Shown here piece by piece: positions 16,562 to 26,986 of a stretch of DNA of 62,642 nt; position 1 is the first letter of the stretch, and the number at the start of each line of letters is the position of its first letter. The notes under the pieces were generated by a model that was given only the letters and a program-made list of their open reading frames with translations, had not been told where the DNA came from and made no database searches. A program made the translations under genes and the position numbers. Source of the stretch: Porticoccus sp. (lineage in GTDB: Bacteria; Pseudomonadota; Gammaproteobacteria; Pseudomonadales; Porticoccaceae); the NCBI GenBank assembly GCA_002707685.1, contig PANQ01000002.1, positions 54,145 through 116,786 of the forward strand, in the 5' to 3' direction.

Positions 16562-17521
16562 ATGCTCAAACTTATTTGGTTCGTCCAGACGGTGTTTTTC
16601 CTGGTTAGCATGTTGCTGACGGGGCTATTTGCGATGTCGCTCTCCGGAGCTGATTTTGATAGTGTGATGAATCCTAGAGAGAGTGAACAGGCCATATTTA
16701 TGGCGGCTTTGTTCATTTTTATTGGCTGCTGTATTGATATTGGAAAATATCTATTCTGGGTTAATCGACAAATTAGTCGATACTTCAAAGTGCTCAGCCT
16801 TGTTTTGATGGTTTTCTCCTGGCTTGCCAGTTGTGCCTTTTTTATCTCCTCCGAGATGCGGCTAATTAAAGAAGCGCAGCGGCGCTCACCTGAGTATGTA
16901 GCACTTCAGCAAGAAATTGACGGTCTTCAGAAAAATATCGCTATTGAAGAACAGCTGTTGAACAAGAGACTCGGAAGCAGCTATCACAAACAATGGGAAC
17001 AGGCTCAAAATAGCGCGGCCAGGATAGCTGGATTTCAGGCAGAGATAGCAGAGAAGCAATCAGCATTATCACAGGTGGGATTGTCAGCAACAGAGAGCCA
17101 GCTTGAAACCACCAAGCTCTTTATCGGCATTAGTCGCACTCTGAATATCAGCCTAGATTCTGCCAGAACTTTTGGCTATGCGGTCTTAGCTCTGCTGTTG
17201 GAGGTTAGTACTTTGGGCATGATTAGCTTGGCTGGTGCTGAGAAAAGAGCTAATAGCTTGCCCAGCTCCCGTGCTGATGAGCCTGATCTGCAACCCGGTG
17301 ATGATACTGTCGTCGATGAGGAATATAGGCAGAAATTGGCTCAACTCACTTTCGACATACTAAACGGCAAGATTCGGCCCGTTCTGCGAGTTATCAAGAG
17401 TGCTGACTATGACCTTAGCCTGGATCAGATTCGGGCGGTGCTGCGTGATCTACATGCCACCGGAATTCTCGATACCGACATCCGCAATAGCTACAAGCTG
17501 TCAGAAAGAGTGACAAGCTAG
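16562..17521 (+). CDS. Membrane protein with coiled coil and C-terminal winged-helix-like domain
   Basis: A 319-residue protein. Membrane helices are at about residues 4-25, 38-56, 76-98 and, after a coiled-coil stretch (about 105-165), 200-225. The C-terminal 70 residues (YRQKLAQLTFDILNGKIRPVLRVIKSADYDLSLDQIRAVLRDLHATGIL) look like a winged-helix unit. Phage- and plasmid-borne proteins with this layout are known but I do not recognise a named family. No strong ribosome binding site is visible before ATG 16562. It could be a membrane effector or sensor of a cargo module; no function is claimed. Confidence 0.65.
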   Translation: MLKLIWFVQTVFFLVSMLLTGLFAMSLSGADFDSVMNPRESEQAIFMAALFIFIGCCIDIGKYLFWVNRQISRYFKVLSLVLMVFSWLASCAFFISSEMRLIKEAQRRSPEYVALQQEIDGLQKNIAIEEQLLNKRLGSSYHKQWEQAQNSAARIAGFQAEIAEKQSALSQVGLSATESQLETTKLFIGISRTLNISLDSARTFGYAVLALLLEVSTLGMISLAGAEKRANSLPSSRADEPDLQPGDDTVVDEEYRQKLAQLTFDILNGKIRPVLRVIKSADYDLSLDQIRAVLRDLHATGILDTDIRNSYKLSERVTS

Positions 17522-17549
17522 CATGATGCCAGTCTACACAAGGTGCACT

Positions 17550-17656
17550 ATGGGCTCCCAAATAGCCCGGAGTGCTGGAGCGTTAGGGATTGAAAGGGCG
17601 TCAGTTCCCCCTCGGGGAATGAGTGACTAGCGAACCCGGCAAAGCCCGTAAACGCC
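17550..17656. ncRNA. Candidate structured RNA element
   Basis: Between two genes lies a GC-rich island in AT-rich DNA that folds well. GGGCT-AGCCC (17552-17568) is followed by an outer stem GGCGT (17597-17601) with ACGCC (about 17651-17655). This encloses the hairpin TTCCCC-CTC-GGGGAA (17605-17619) and a small hairpin GGC-AAA-GCC (17638-17646). The linker GAGTGACTAGCGAACC between the hairpins is unpaired and looks like the sort of sequence that stays conserved in RNA elements. I have the impression that similar sequences recur in gammaproteobacterial islands, but I could not check. Strand is uncertain. Confidence 0.4.
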
Positions 17657-17885
17657 ATTGTGTGTGGGTAGAGCCAGATTGCTATGCCTATACCGATCGA
17701 GTGTGAAATAACAGTTGAGACTGTCCATAGCGGACACAGGGCTAAATCAGATAGGATTTTCTCTTCGTAACCCATTGATCTATAAGAATAAATTTTACCC
17801 TTTCTACAACTCGAAAAATATCGCCTGACCGATAAAAATGTATTATAAATAGAGCAGTGTGACATTACCCTAAAGAGAGCATCAT

Positions 17886-19409
17886 TTGACTGCCAATGTT
17901 AGAGACCTTTTAAACAAGGTGGGGCCATGCCTGAGCTCCAGGCTGATTCAGATCATGGTTGATCAGGGCGCAACCCCAGAGGCTGCCCGGAAAAGAGTCG
18001 AGAGGGCTAGTGGGGTCATACGTTTATCAGGTGTTCGATTCGAGAAGAATGCCAAATTCATCTATCTTGACAACCAATATGGTGACGCTAGGTTTTGGGG
18101 GGCTTTAGAGGTTGCATTCAAAACCAACGGTAAAGCCTATTGGGCTGTGATGGTGGGGCTAAAACGAAGAGGTGGTGCTTGCCCCAAATCGCTTTTTCCG
18201 CGTATCTGTGGTGCGCCGATCAGACGCCAAAAACAGCTGTCACCGGAGATTATTCTAGAACGTCTGATCAGCATCCATCTGCTCAAGGAAGTTCAGGATG
18301 ACAAGAGTGGCGAGATATGGATCAGTTTCAACCCCCACTGCTATAACGTCCTAGCCCCTTCCTTAGAGCAGCGGGCCATCGCTATTACAGAGAATCTCGC
18401 CATTGCGGCGATTGCCGATTGGGCAAGAAAGCTGGGATTCGGCAGTTACGCCAAGTTCGCACTACGCAATGATGAAAAGCCACCTGTTGTCTCGGGAATA
18501 ACCTGGGATGTCAGCGCGCCATCCTATGTTAGACCATTAGTTTCAGCCCCCAATGGTGAGATCAAACCAGGATTCTTTGTCTGTGATGTCAGTCTTGGCC
18601 ACCAGATCAGTGATGAAGAGGTGGAGGTATTTGTTCGCAAGTACGATATGGCAGCCTCCCCATCCAAAGTAGCGCCCATCATGGGGTTTCTGGTGGCTGA
18701 TGGGTTTGCTCAAGCTGCTTATGAACGAGCGAGAAGCGTGGGCATCATAGCTGCCACCACGTCGCAGTTATTTGGGCAGGATGTGGCAAAAGCCCTGAAT
18801 GATTTAATTAAAGTGTTGAGCGACACTGGCAAGACTGCAGCCATTAACCCGGAACACCTTGAAAACGTAATGAACCGTTTGACGAGGATTGAAGGGGCAA
18901 GCGCCAACCTTCGGGGGAGTCTGTTTGAACTGGTGGTGGGCAACCTACTGGTTGCGGTCACAGGAGGCTATCTAACCGTTGGGTATAAGATATCCAACAT
19001 TGCCGAACTGGATGTATTGGTGGATCTTGAGGAAGAGGGACGATCCATTATCGTGGAATGTAAAGCTAAAATACCTGGTGCGATGGTCAGCTTGGAGGAG
19101 GTAAAGCGATGGTACAGCAATCGAATACCCTTGATTAACGAAGCGATCCGGCCATATGGTATTAACTATGTTGACCGAAAATTTGAGTTTGAGATATGGA
19201 CCAATGGCACCTTTCATCCTGCTGCCATTGAATGGTTGGAGCAACAGCAGACGGAACTAGATAAACATACTGTTGCTTGGCGGGATGGTGCTGCTATCAA
19301 GCAATACTCCCAGCATGACAATGTTAGCCCACACACGCGGGGGATATTGAGGGATTATTATTTCAACAATCCCAGGACATCAATTTATCCGGCAGACATA
19401 GAGGGCTGA
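17886..19409 (+). CDS. PD-(D/E)XK nuclease-like protein with N-terminal winged-helix region
   Basis: A 507-residue soluble protein, starting at TTG 17886 behind an AGAGAG stretch. The C-terminal third carries a PD-(D/E)XK nuclease core: E348 in RGSLFELVVG, D376 in AELDVLVD and E391-x-K393 in IVECKAK. The N-terminal part (about 1-160) resembles winged-helix DNA-binding sequence (RLIQIMVDQGATPEAARKRVERA). The middle region (about 160-330) shows no recognisable domain. It lies 144 bp before the Gabija-like pair on the same strand. I do not recognise a named family; a defence nuclease or DNA-targeting effector is the most likely role. Confidence 0.7.
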   Translation: MTANVRDLLNKVGPCLSSRLIQIMVDQGATPEAARKRVERASGVIRLSGVRFEKNAKFIYLDNQYGDARFWGALEVAFKTNGKAYWAVMVGLKRRGGACPKSLFPRICGAPIRRQKQLSPEIILERLISIHLLKEVQDDKSGEIWISFNPHCYNVLAPSLEQRAIAITENLAIAAIADWARKLGFGSYAKFALRNDEKPPVVSGITWDVSAPSYVRPLVSAPNGEIKPGFFVCDVSLGHQISDEEVEVFVRKYDMAASPSKVAPIMGFLVADGFAQAAYERARSVGIIAATTSQLFGQDVAKALNDLIKVLSDTGKTAAINPEHLENVMNRLTRIEGASANLRGSLFELVVGNLLVAVTGGYLTVGYKISNIAELDVLVDLEEEGRSIIVECKAKIPGAMVSLEEVKRWYSNRIPLINEAIRPYGINYVDRKFEFEIWTNGTFHPAAIEWLEQQQTELDKHTVAWRDGAAIKQYSQHDNVSPHTRGILRDYYFNNPRTSIYPADIEG

Positions 19410-19553
19410 GATATATTGGGCAATCGCGTGATTTTTCTAGTAAAACCATCGCGGTTTGGCATAAGACATGTACATATAGAGTCTTTCGGCTATTGTGTCA
19501 TCTAATTGTTAGCTTTTTATCTCTAAATCACACCTCCACCAAGGATGGAAAAA

Positions 19554-21194
19554 ATGCAAATTGATCAACTAGTCTTACGCAACTTTAAGGGCTTCAAGGG
19601 GAGGTTTTCGATTGGCTTGAACCCCGGCATGAACATTATCGTTGGGGATAACGAGGCGGGTAAATCCACTATTATTGAGGCAATTAATCTAGCGCTGACT
19701 GGGTTGTTTAATGGTCGGTACTTAAGAAATGAATTGTCTCAGTATCTGTTTAATGAATCGGCAGTTAGTGAGTACATTGCGAGTTTAGCGACAGATGAGC
19801 CAGTTTGCCCGCCTGAAATCCTGATCGAACTGTATCTTACTGGGGGAAATGAAATCGCTTTTTTGGAAGGCGATTTGAATTCTGAGGGAAAGTACTGCAG
19901 CGGTATCTCACTTAGAATCGCTTTTAATGATGATTACAAAGCCGAGTATGAAGCTCTGATCGGTACGGGTGATGTTAAGACACTTCCCATCGAGTACTAT
20001 CACGCGGTTTGGAAAAGCTTCGCACGAGAGACAATCACTACTAGAAGTATCCCAATAAAATCGGCTTTGATAGATTCAGCGGCTGCGCGGCACCAGAATG
20101 GCTCCGATATCTATATTGGTCGTATAGTTAAGGAATTGCTCACCCCAGAAGAAATCGTTAGCGTTTCACAGTCTCATCGTAAGATGAAAGAGAATTTCAT
20201 GGATGATGCCTCTATCGATGCTATTAATAAAAAAATAACTGAAGCCAGCAAGATTACCGATAAGGAAGTCAAGATAGCGGTTGAACTGTCTTCACGTAAC
20301 GCTTGGGAGAGTGGTCTCACCACCTACTTGGATAATATTCCGTTCCATTTCGTCGGCAAGGGTGAACAGAATGTTGTTAAAACTAACCTGGCCTTGTCAC
20401 ACAACAAAGCTAGGGAAGCCAATGTTCTCTTGCTGGAAGAGCCTGAAAATCACTTGTCTCACTCTAAACTCAACCAGTTGGTGAAAACGATCAAAGCAAA
20501 TCAGGCTGAGCGGCAAATCATCATAACTACACATAGTAGTTTTGTCGCTAATAAGCTAGGGCTGGATGATCTAATACTGCTAAGCGATAAAAATACCTTG
20601 AAGTTAAATGAGCTATCCAGCGAAACAAAGCTGTTTTTTGAAAAGATAGCGGGGTACGACACTTTACGGCTGATTTTGTGTAATAAGGCGATATTGGTAG
20701 AAGGGGATTCAGATGAACTAGTCGTGCAGAAGGCGTATAGGATTCAGAATGAAAACCGGTTGCCAATAGAAGATTCGGTTGACGTGATTTCCGTAGGCGT
20801 ATCGTTCTTACGATTTCTAGAAATAGCTGAAAAACTGGATAAGCCTGTATGTGTGGTTACAGATAATGACGGCGATGTTGCTGCGCTGGAGAAAAAGTAC
20901 ACTGATTACCTTGGTGAGAACGCTAAAGATCATATCAAAATTTGTTATGACCATGACGTGGATGGCGGTGATCTCGTGATCGGCCAAAAGGCTTTTAACT
21001 ACAATACTTTGGAACCAAAGTTGGTGAAGGCAAACAGTCTTGAGGCAATGAACTTAATACTCGGCAAGGATTACAAAACTGTCGATGAGCTTCATAAGTA
21101 TATGAAGGGCAATAAAACTGAGTGTGCCTTGAAAATTTTTGAGACAACCGGGGCTATCAACTATCCGCAGTATATTCTGGATGCCCTTGAATGA
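19554..21194 (+). CDS. gajA: OLD family ATPase/TOPRIM nuclease, GajA-like
   Basis: A 546-residue protein with an ABC-type ATPase and a TOPRIM nuclease. Walker A is GDNEAGKST (residues 31-39), Walker B VLLLEEPENHL (about 289), the H-loop ITTHSS (about 323). The TOPRIM motifs are LVEGDSDE (about 380) and TDNDGD (about 437). With the helicase gene directly behind it, this matches the two-gene Gabija anti-phage system, in which GajA cuts DNA when nucleotide levels fall. ATG 19545 is also open, but ATG 19554 has AAGGA eight nt upstream. It overlaps the helicase gene as ATGA. A class 2 OLD nuclease outside Gabija is the alternative. Confidence 0.78.
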   Translation: MQIDQLVLRNFKGFKGRFSIGLNPGMNIIVGDNEAGKSTIIEAINLALTGLFNGRYLRNELSQYLFNESAVSEYIASLATDEPVCPPEILIELYLTGGNEIAFLEGDLNSEGKYCSGISLRIAFNDDYKAEYEALIGTGDVKTLPIEYYHAVWKSFARETITTRSIPIKSALIDSAAARHQNGSDIYIGRIVKELLTPEEIVSVSQSHRKMKENFMDDASIDAINKKITEASKITDKEVKIAVELSSRNAWESGLTTYLDNIPFHFVGKGEQNVVKTNLALSHNKAREANVLLLEEPENHLSHSKLNQLVKTIKANQAERQIIITTHSSFVANKLGLDDLILLSDKNTLKLNELSSETKLFFEKIAGYDTLRLILCNKAILVEGDSDELVVQKAYRIQNENRLPIEDSVDVISVGVSFLRFLEIAEKLDKPVCVVTDNDGDVAALEKKYTDYLGENAKDHIKICYDHDVDGGDLVIGQKAFNYNTLEPKLVKANSLEAMNLILGKDYKTVDELHKYMKGNKTECALKIFETTGAINYPQYILDALE

Positions 21195-22297
21195 ATAAGC
21201 TCATTATTGCTTCTGCAGGATCGGGAAAGACTACGTTTATAGTTGATGATGCAATAACTCAGGCCAAACAAGGAGTTCGCGTCCTAATTACGACTTTCAC
21301 GGTCGCCTGTGAGCAGGAGATTCGCGATAAAGTAGTCAATAAGCTCGGTTTTGTTCCCGACGAAATTAGCATTATCACGTGGTTTTCCTTCCTGTTAAAC
21401 CATGGTGTCAAGCCATTTCAAGGTCGTCTATTCGAATATGATGCCAGAGGGATGATCCTGGTAAATGGGAAGTCAGGCTTCCGGTTTAAAAACAAAAAAG
21501 GTCAGCCTATCTACTGGGGGGAAAAAGATTTCGATAAATTCTACTTCAGTCGAGATAAAAAGGTTTATTCTGATAAATTGGCTCAACTTGTATTGCGCTG
21601 TAATGAGGTTTCGGATGGTAGAGTCTTTGATCGCATTTCAAGGTGTTTTAATAGTATCTATGTAGATGAGGTTCAGGATTTGGCTGGTTATGATTTAGAG
21701 ATTCTTGATGCTCTTTTTAAATCAAATGCTGATGTAACGGTAGTAGGTGACCCTAGGCAGGCAACCTATTCAACGGTTAATGCCAGGAAGAATAAAAAGT
21801 ACGCTAAAGCCAATATTGTTAATTTCTTTGAAGATAGCAAGCTGGAAATTGATACTGACGAAGTGTCTCTCACTACTAATCACCGATGCCATAGTAGCAT
21901 CTGTCAGTTCTCCAATCGGCTTTACCCTGATCTTCCGCAAGCTAAACCTGGACAGGGTGAGCCTACGGGTCACGATGGAATTTTTGCGCTAGATGAGAAA
22001 GAGCTGAATCAGTATCTAGCTGATTACAACCCCATGCAGCTTAGAGATAATGTTAAAAAGAGTGTCAATGACGACTACCCGGTTTTGAATTTTGGTAAAT
22101 CGAAAGGCCTAACATATGAGAGAACTGTCATTTACCCATCCGGGCCTATGTTGAAATGGCTTAAGAACCCTGAAGAGAACTTGACTCAGGTGGCTCGTTC
22201 CAAATTCTATGTTGCTCTAACCCGTGCGAAATACAGTGTCGCCATCGTGCTAAAGGCTAGTGATATAGCCAAAATTGATGGGTTGGAGAAATATTAG
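21191..22297 (+). CDS. gajB: UvrD-like superfamily 1 helicase, GajB-like
   Basis: A compact 368-residue helicase. Motif I SAGSGKTT (8-15), motif II YVDEVQDLAG (about 157-166), motif III VGDPRQATYS (about 185), motif IV TTNHRCH (about 228), motif V GKSKGLTYERTVIYP (about 300) and motif VI YVALTRAK (about 340) are all present. It is clearly shorter than well-studied GajB proteins, which are nearer 500 residues, so the 1B/2B insertion domains must be reduced. Start overlaps the gajA-like stop (ATGA), so the pair is translated together. In Gabija, GajB is thought to sense DNA ends and boost GajA activity. Confidence 0.78.
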   Translation: MNKLIIASAGSGKTTFIVDDAITQAKQGVRVLITTFTVACEQEIRDKVVNKLGFVPDEISIITWFSFLLNHGVKPFQGRLFEYDARGMILVNGKSGFRFKNKKGQPIYWGEKDFDKFYFSRDKKVYSDKLAQLVLRCNEVSDGRVFDRISRCFNSIYVDEVQDLAGYDLEILDALFKSNADVTVVGDPRQATYSTVNARKNKKYAKANIVNFFEDSKLEIDTDEVSLTTNHRCHSSICQFSNRLYPDLPQAKPGQGEPTGHDGIFALDEKELNQYLADYNPMQLRDNVKKSVNDDYPVLNFGKSKGLTYERTVIYPSGPMLKWLKNPEENLTQVARSKFYVALTRAKYSVAIVLKASDIAKIDGLEKY

Positions 22298-22517
22298 GCA
22301 CAGGCACCTTTAAATTGTTCGGGGCAGTATTTGAGGACTCGGGGTCTATAGTTGCTCGGAATCAGCGCACGGGTTGGATGTTTGGAGGTTGCGGGGTGTG
22401 ACTGAAGTTTCTAGAGGTGGAGATTGATTACTCAGTATTGTATCCCAGATGCATCCCAAGGCAGTTTTCGCTTGTAAGAGGTGAAAATAATCCGCTGCAT
22501 CTACGGAAGGGGGGAGT

Positions 22518-22604
22518 TGGTACCAGAGGCCGGACTCGAACCGGCACGTCCTCGCGGACAAGGGATTTTGAATCCCTCATGTCTACCAATTTCATCACTC
22601 TGGC
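22518..22604 (-). tRNA. tRNA-Leu(CAA), complete, probably carried by the element
   Basis: An 87-nt leucine tRNA with encoded CCA end. The acceptor stem is GCCAGAG/CTCTGGT (first pair G.U), the discriminator A, and the anticodon loop TTCAAAA gives CAA. A GTCCGCGAGGAC-type long variable arm and TTCGAGTCC T-loop are present. Compared with the half copy 90 bp upstream, D-stem ATG/CAT replaces GTG/CAC and the anticodon stem is AGGGA/TCCCT instead of GGGGA. Both partners change together within this copy, which suggests it evolved as a functional tRNA. No convincing promoter of its own lies in the 50 bp upstream. Confidence 0.92.
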
Positions 22605-22654
22605 ACTGAGTGCAAGCTTACAGATTTTTTCCTAGGATACAAAACAGCTTGCTT
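22605..22654. other. 50-bp spacer between tRNA-Leu copies, with inverted repeat
   Basis: GCAAGCT (22612-22618) and AGCTTGC (22646-22652) form a perfect 7-bp inverted repeat around a T-rich interior that holds the palindrome CCTAGG. It lies just outside the probable crossover core and could be a recombinase arm site or a structure separating the half-tRNA from the intact tRNA in a common transcript. Confidence 0.4.
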
Positions 22655-22694
22655 ATTTTGAATCCCCTGTGTCTACCAATTTCACCACTCTGGC
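22655..22694 (-). pseudogene. 5' half of host tRNA-Leu, disrupted in the anticodon loop (attachment site)
   Basis: The minus strand reads GCCAGAGTGGTGAAATTGG and on to GGGGATTCAAAAT, then departs from tRNA sequence. This is the 5' half of a tRNA-Leu(CAA). The segment matches the intact tRNA at an exact 90-bp offset with about four differences. The shared block begins at ATTTTGAATCCC (22655-22666), so the break lies in the anticodon loop, a usual crossover site of tyrosine recombinases. I take 22655 as about the right end of the ICE. The left attachment site is not in the window. Confidence 0.75.
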
Positions 22695-22705
22695 ACAGGG
22701 GCGCG

Positions 22706-22733
22706 ATTATAGCAGTGGTCCCCGGAGAAGCAA
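22706..22733 (-). promoter_or_regulatory. Promoter of the tRNA-Leu locus
   Basis: On the minus strand TTGCTT (22733-22728), a 16-bp spacer and TATAAT (22711-22706) are followed by a GC-rich discriminator and the tRNA 5' end 11 nt later. It is a strong sigma70 promoter with the discriminator of a stably regulated RNA gene. It now drives the half tRNA and, 90 bp on, probably the intact copy. Confidence 0.75.
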
Positions 22734-22823
22734 TAGAGCGGTGTGCCTTTCATTGATGGGTACACTGGTTCTGGCGGTGGATTTCCATTACCCTTGCGGC
22801 CTTTTACAAGCCTGCCCAAACGT

Positions 22824-25000
<2,177 letters not shown>

Positions 25001-25053
25001 GGTTTGCTCATTTGCCCCAATATGTGAGGGGTGCTCGATATTTTCCGCCGTTT

Positions 25054-25083
25054 CTGACAAGGGCGCTGCTTCCACCCTATAAT
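25054..25083 (+). promoter_or_regulatory. Sigma70-type promoter before secD
   Basis: CTGACA (25054-25059), an 18-bp spacer and a perfect TATAAT (25078-25083) lie 41 bp before the secD start. It gives secDF its own promoter in the place where yajC is usually found. Confidence 0.6.
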
Positions 25084-25123
25084 GGTCAGCCTTTCGATCA
25101 GGACTCAATAAAAGACTAGTGAT

Positions 25124-26977
25124 ATGAACCGTTATCCGTTATGGAAATACCTGTTGATCCTCTTTGTTATTTTGTTGGGAGTGGTTTATGCCCTTCCCAA
25201 TCTGTATGTGCCTGATCCGGCTGTACAGGTCTCCGGACAGAGTAGTGCGACCGTGATTGATCAGCAATTGCTGGATCAGATGGAGCAGGCTCTCAAGGAT
25301 GAAGGTATCGAGTACTTCGGTGCAGAGAGCACTGGTGAAAACGCCCTCATTCGCCTGAAAGAGCGGGATCAGCAGTTACCGGCCAAAAGGGTTATTCAGC
25401 AGGCTCTCGGTTTTGATTACGTGGTGGCGCTGAATCTCGCACCCACAACGCCGGAGTGGCTTGCTGCGCTGGGGGCACAGCCGATGAAGCTCGGGCTCGA
25501 CCTCAGTGGTGGCGTGCATTTTCTGCTGGAGGTCAATGTTGACGAAGTGGTTGGCAAGCGCATGGAGTCTGCGGTTCGGGAGATGCGCGGTGCCATGCGT
25601 GAGGAGAGGCTGCGCTACCACACGGTGAAGCTGGAGGACGGGACGATTATCAGCAAATTCCGCACCGAAGAAGAACGGGATGAGGCGAACCGGATTCTCC
25701 GTCGCGACTTCCGCGACCTGACCGCACAGCTCACCACGGAAGACGCTTTGTTCACTATCCGATCCACGATGTCGGAATCCGCGATCAGGGAAGTTGAGGA
25801 TTACGCACTGAACCAGAATCTGGTGACCCTGAGAAACCGGGTGAATGAACTGGGGGTGTCCGAGCCCATCGTACAGCGTCAGGGTCGTAACCGAGTGATG
25901 GTGGAGCTGCCAGGAGTTCAGGATACGGCTGAAGCGAAGCGGATTATCGGCAAGACCGCCAACCTTGAGTTCCGTCTTGAAGCCGAGGAGCAGAACGTGG
26001 TCACGGCGGAAAAATTTGAATTTCTGAATGACAAATCGCGTTTTCCTGATGCCTGGCTGGAGCGCACGGTGGTGATTACGGGTGATCACGTGTCGAACGC
26101 GTCGGCCTCCTTCGATGAAAATGGCTTCCCGCAGGTGAATATCACGTTGGACAGTGATGGCGGTGCCCGTATGCACCGGGTTTCCCGCAAGAATATTGAT
26201 CGCCGTCTGGGTGTGCTGTTTATCGAGTACAAGACCCGTACGATCTATACCACCAACGAAGACGGTGAGCAGGTTGCGACGTCTGAGCGCTATGTTGAAA
26301 AGAAAATTATCAGTCTGGCCACCATTCGCAGTGCGCTGGGCAAGACCTTCCGTATTACCGGTCTGGATAATCCCCGCGAGTCCTCGGAGCTGGCACTGCT
26401 GCTCCGTGCCGGTGGCCTGGCGGCACCCATGTATTTTGTCGAAGAGAGGACCATTGGTCCCTCGCTGGGTGCCGAAAATATCGCCCTGGGGGTTAAATCG
26501 GTCACCATTGGCATGGCGATAGTGCTGATTTTTATGCTGTTTTACTACCGGGTTTTCGGTATCTTCGCCAATGTGGCGCTCGCCCTCAATCTGGTCATCA
26601 TGGTTGCTGCCATGTCTCTACTGGGCGCAACCCTGACCCTGCCGGGGATCGCCGGTATTGTGCTGACGGTGGGGATGGCAGTGGATGCCAACGTACTGAT
26701 TTTTTCCCGAATCAGGGAGGAGCTGGCCAATGGCCTGCCACCCCAGTCCGCCATCAATGCCGGCTACGACCGGGCTTTCGTATCGATTCTGGATGCCAAC
26801 CTGACCACCCTGATTGTCGCGGTGATTCTATACGCTGTTGGTTCCGGGCCGGTGCAGGGTTTTGCTGTCACCCTGTCGATCGGTATTTTGACCTCGATGT
26901 TCACCGCAATTCTGGGTACCAGAGCGCTGGTCAATCTGGTCTATGGTGGCCGTACCATTAACAAAGTCTGGATTTAG
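25124..26977 (+). CDS. secD: Protein translocase subunit SecD
   Basis: A 617-residue inner-membrane protein that, with SecF, uses the proton motive force to complete export through SecYEG. There is one N-terminal helix (about 8-27), a large periplasmic domain with LGLDLSGGVHFLLEV and GVQDTAEAKRIIGKTANLEFRL, and five helices in the last 170 residues with GMAVDANVLIFSRIREE. Length matches E. coli SecD. It is followed by secF after 9 nt. Confidence 0.97.
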   Translation: MNRYPLWKYLLILFVILLGVVYALPNLYVPDPAVQVSGQSSATVIDQQLLDQMEQALKDEGIEYFGAESTGENALIRLKERDQQLPAKRVIQQALGFDYVVALNLAPTTPEWLAALGAQPMKLGLDLSGGVHFLLEVNVDEVVGKRMESAVREMRGAMREERLRYHTVKLEDGTIISKFRTEEERDEANRILRRDFRDLTAQLTTEDALFTIRSTMSESAIREVEDYALNQNLVTLRNRVNELGVSEPIVQRQGRNRVMVELPGVQDTAEAKRIIGKTANLEFRLEAEEQNVVTAEKFEFLNDKSRFPDAWLERTVVITGDHVSNASASFDENGFPQVNITLDSDGGARMHRVSRKNIDRRLGVLFIEYKTRTIYTTNEDGEQVATSERYVEKKIISLATIRSALGKTFRITGLDNPRESSELALLLRAGGLAAPMYFVEERTIGPSLGAENIALGVKSVTIGMAIVLIFMLFYYRVFGIFANVALALNLVIMVAAMSLLGATLTLPGIAGIVLTVGMAVDANVLIFSRIREELANGLPPQSAINAGYDRAFVSILDANLTTLIVAVILYAVGSGPVQGFAVTLSIGILTSMFTAILGTRALVNLVYGGRTINKVWI

Positions 26978-26986
26978 GAGCTCACC

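Noticed and set aside
17548-17865. A 105-residue minus-strand frame
   Set aside because: It covers the structured RNA-like block, has no plausible ribosome binding site and shows no domain pattern.
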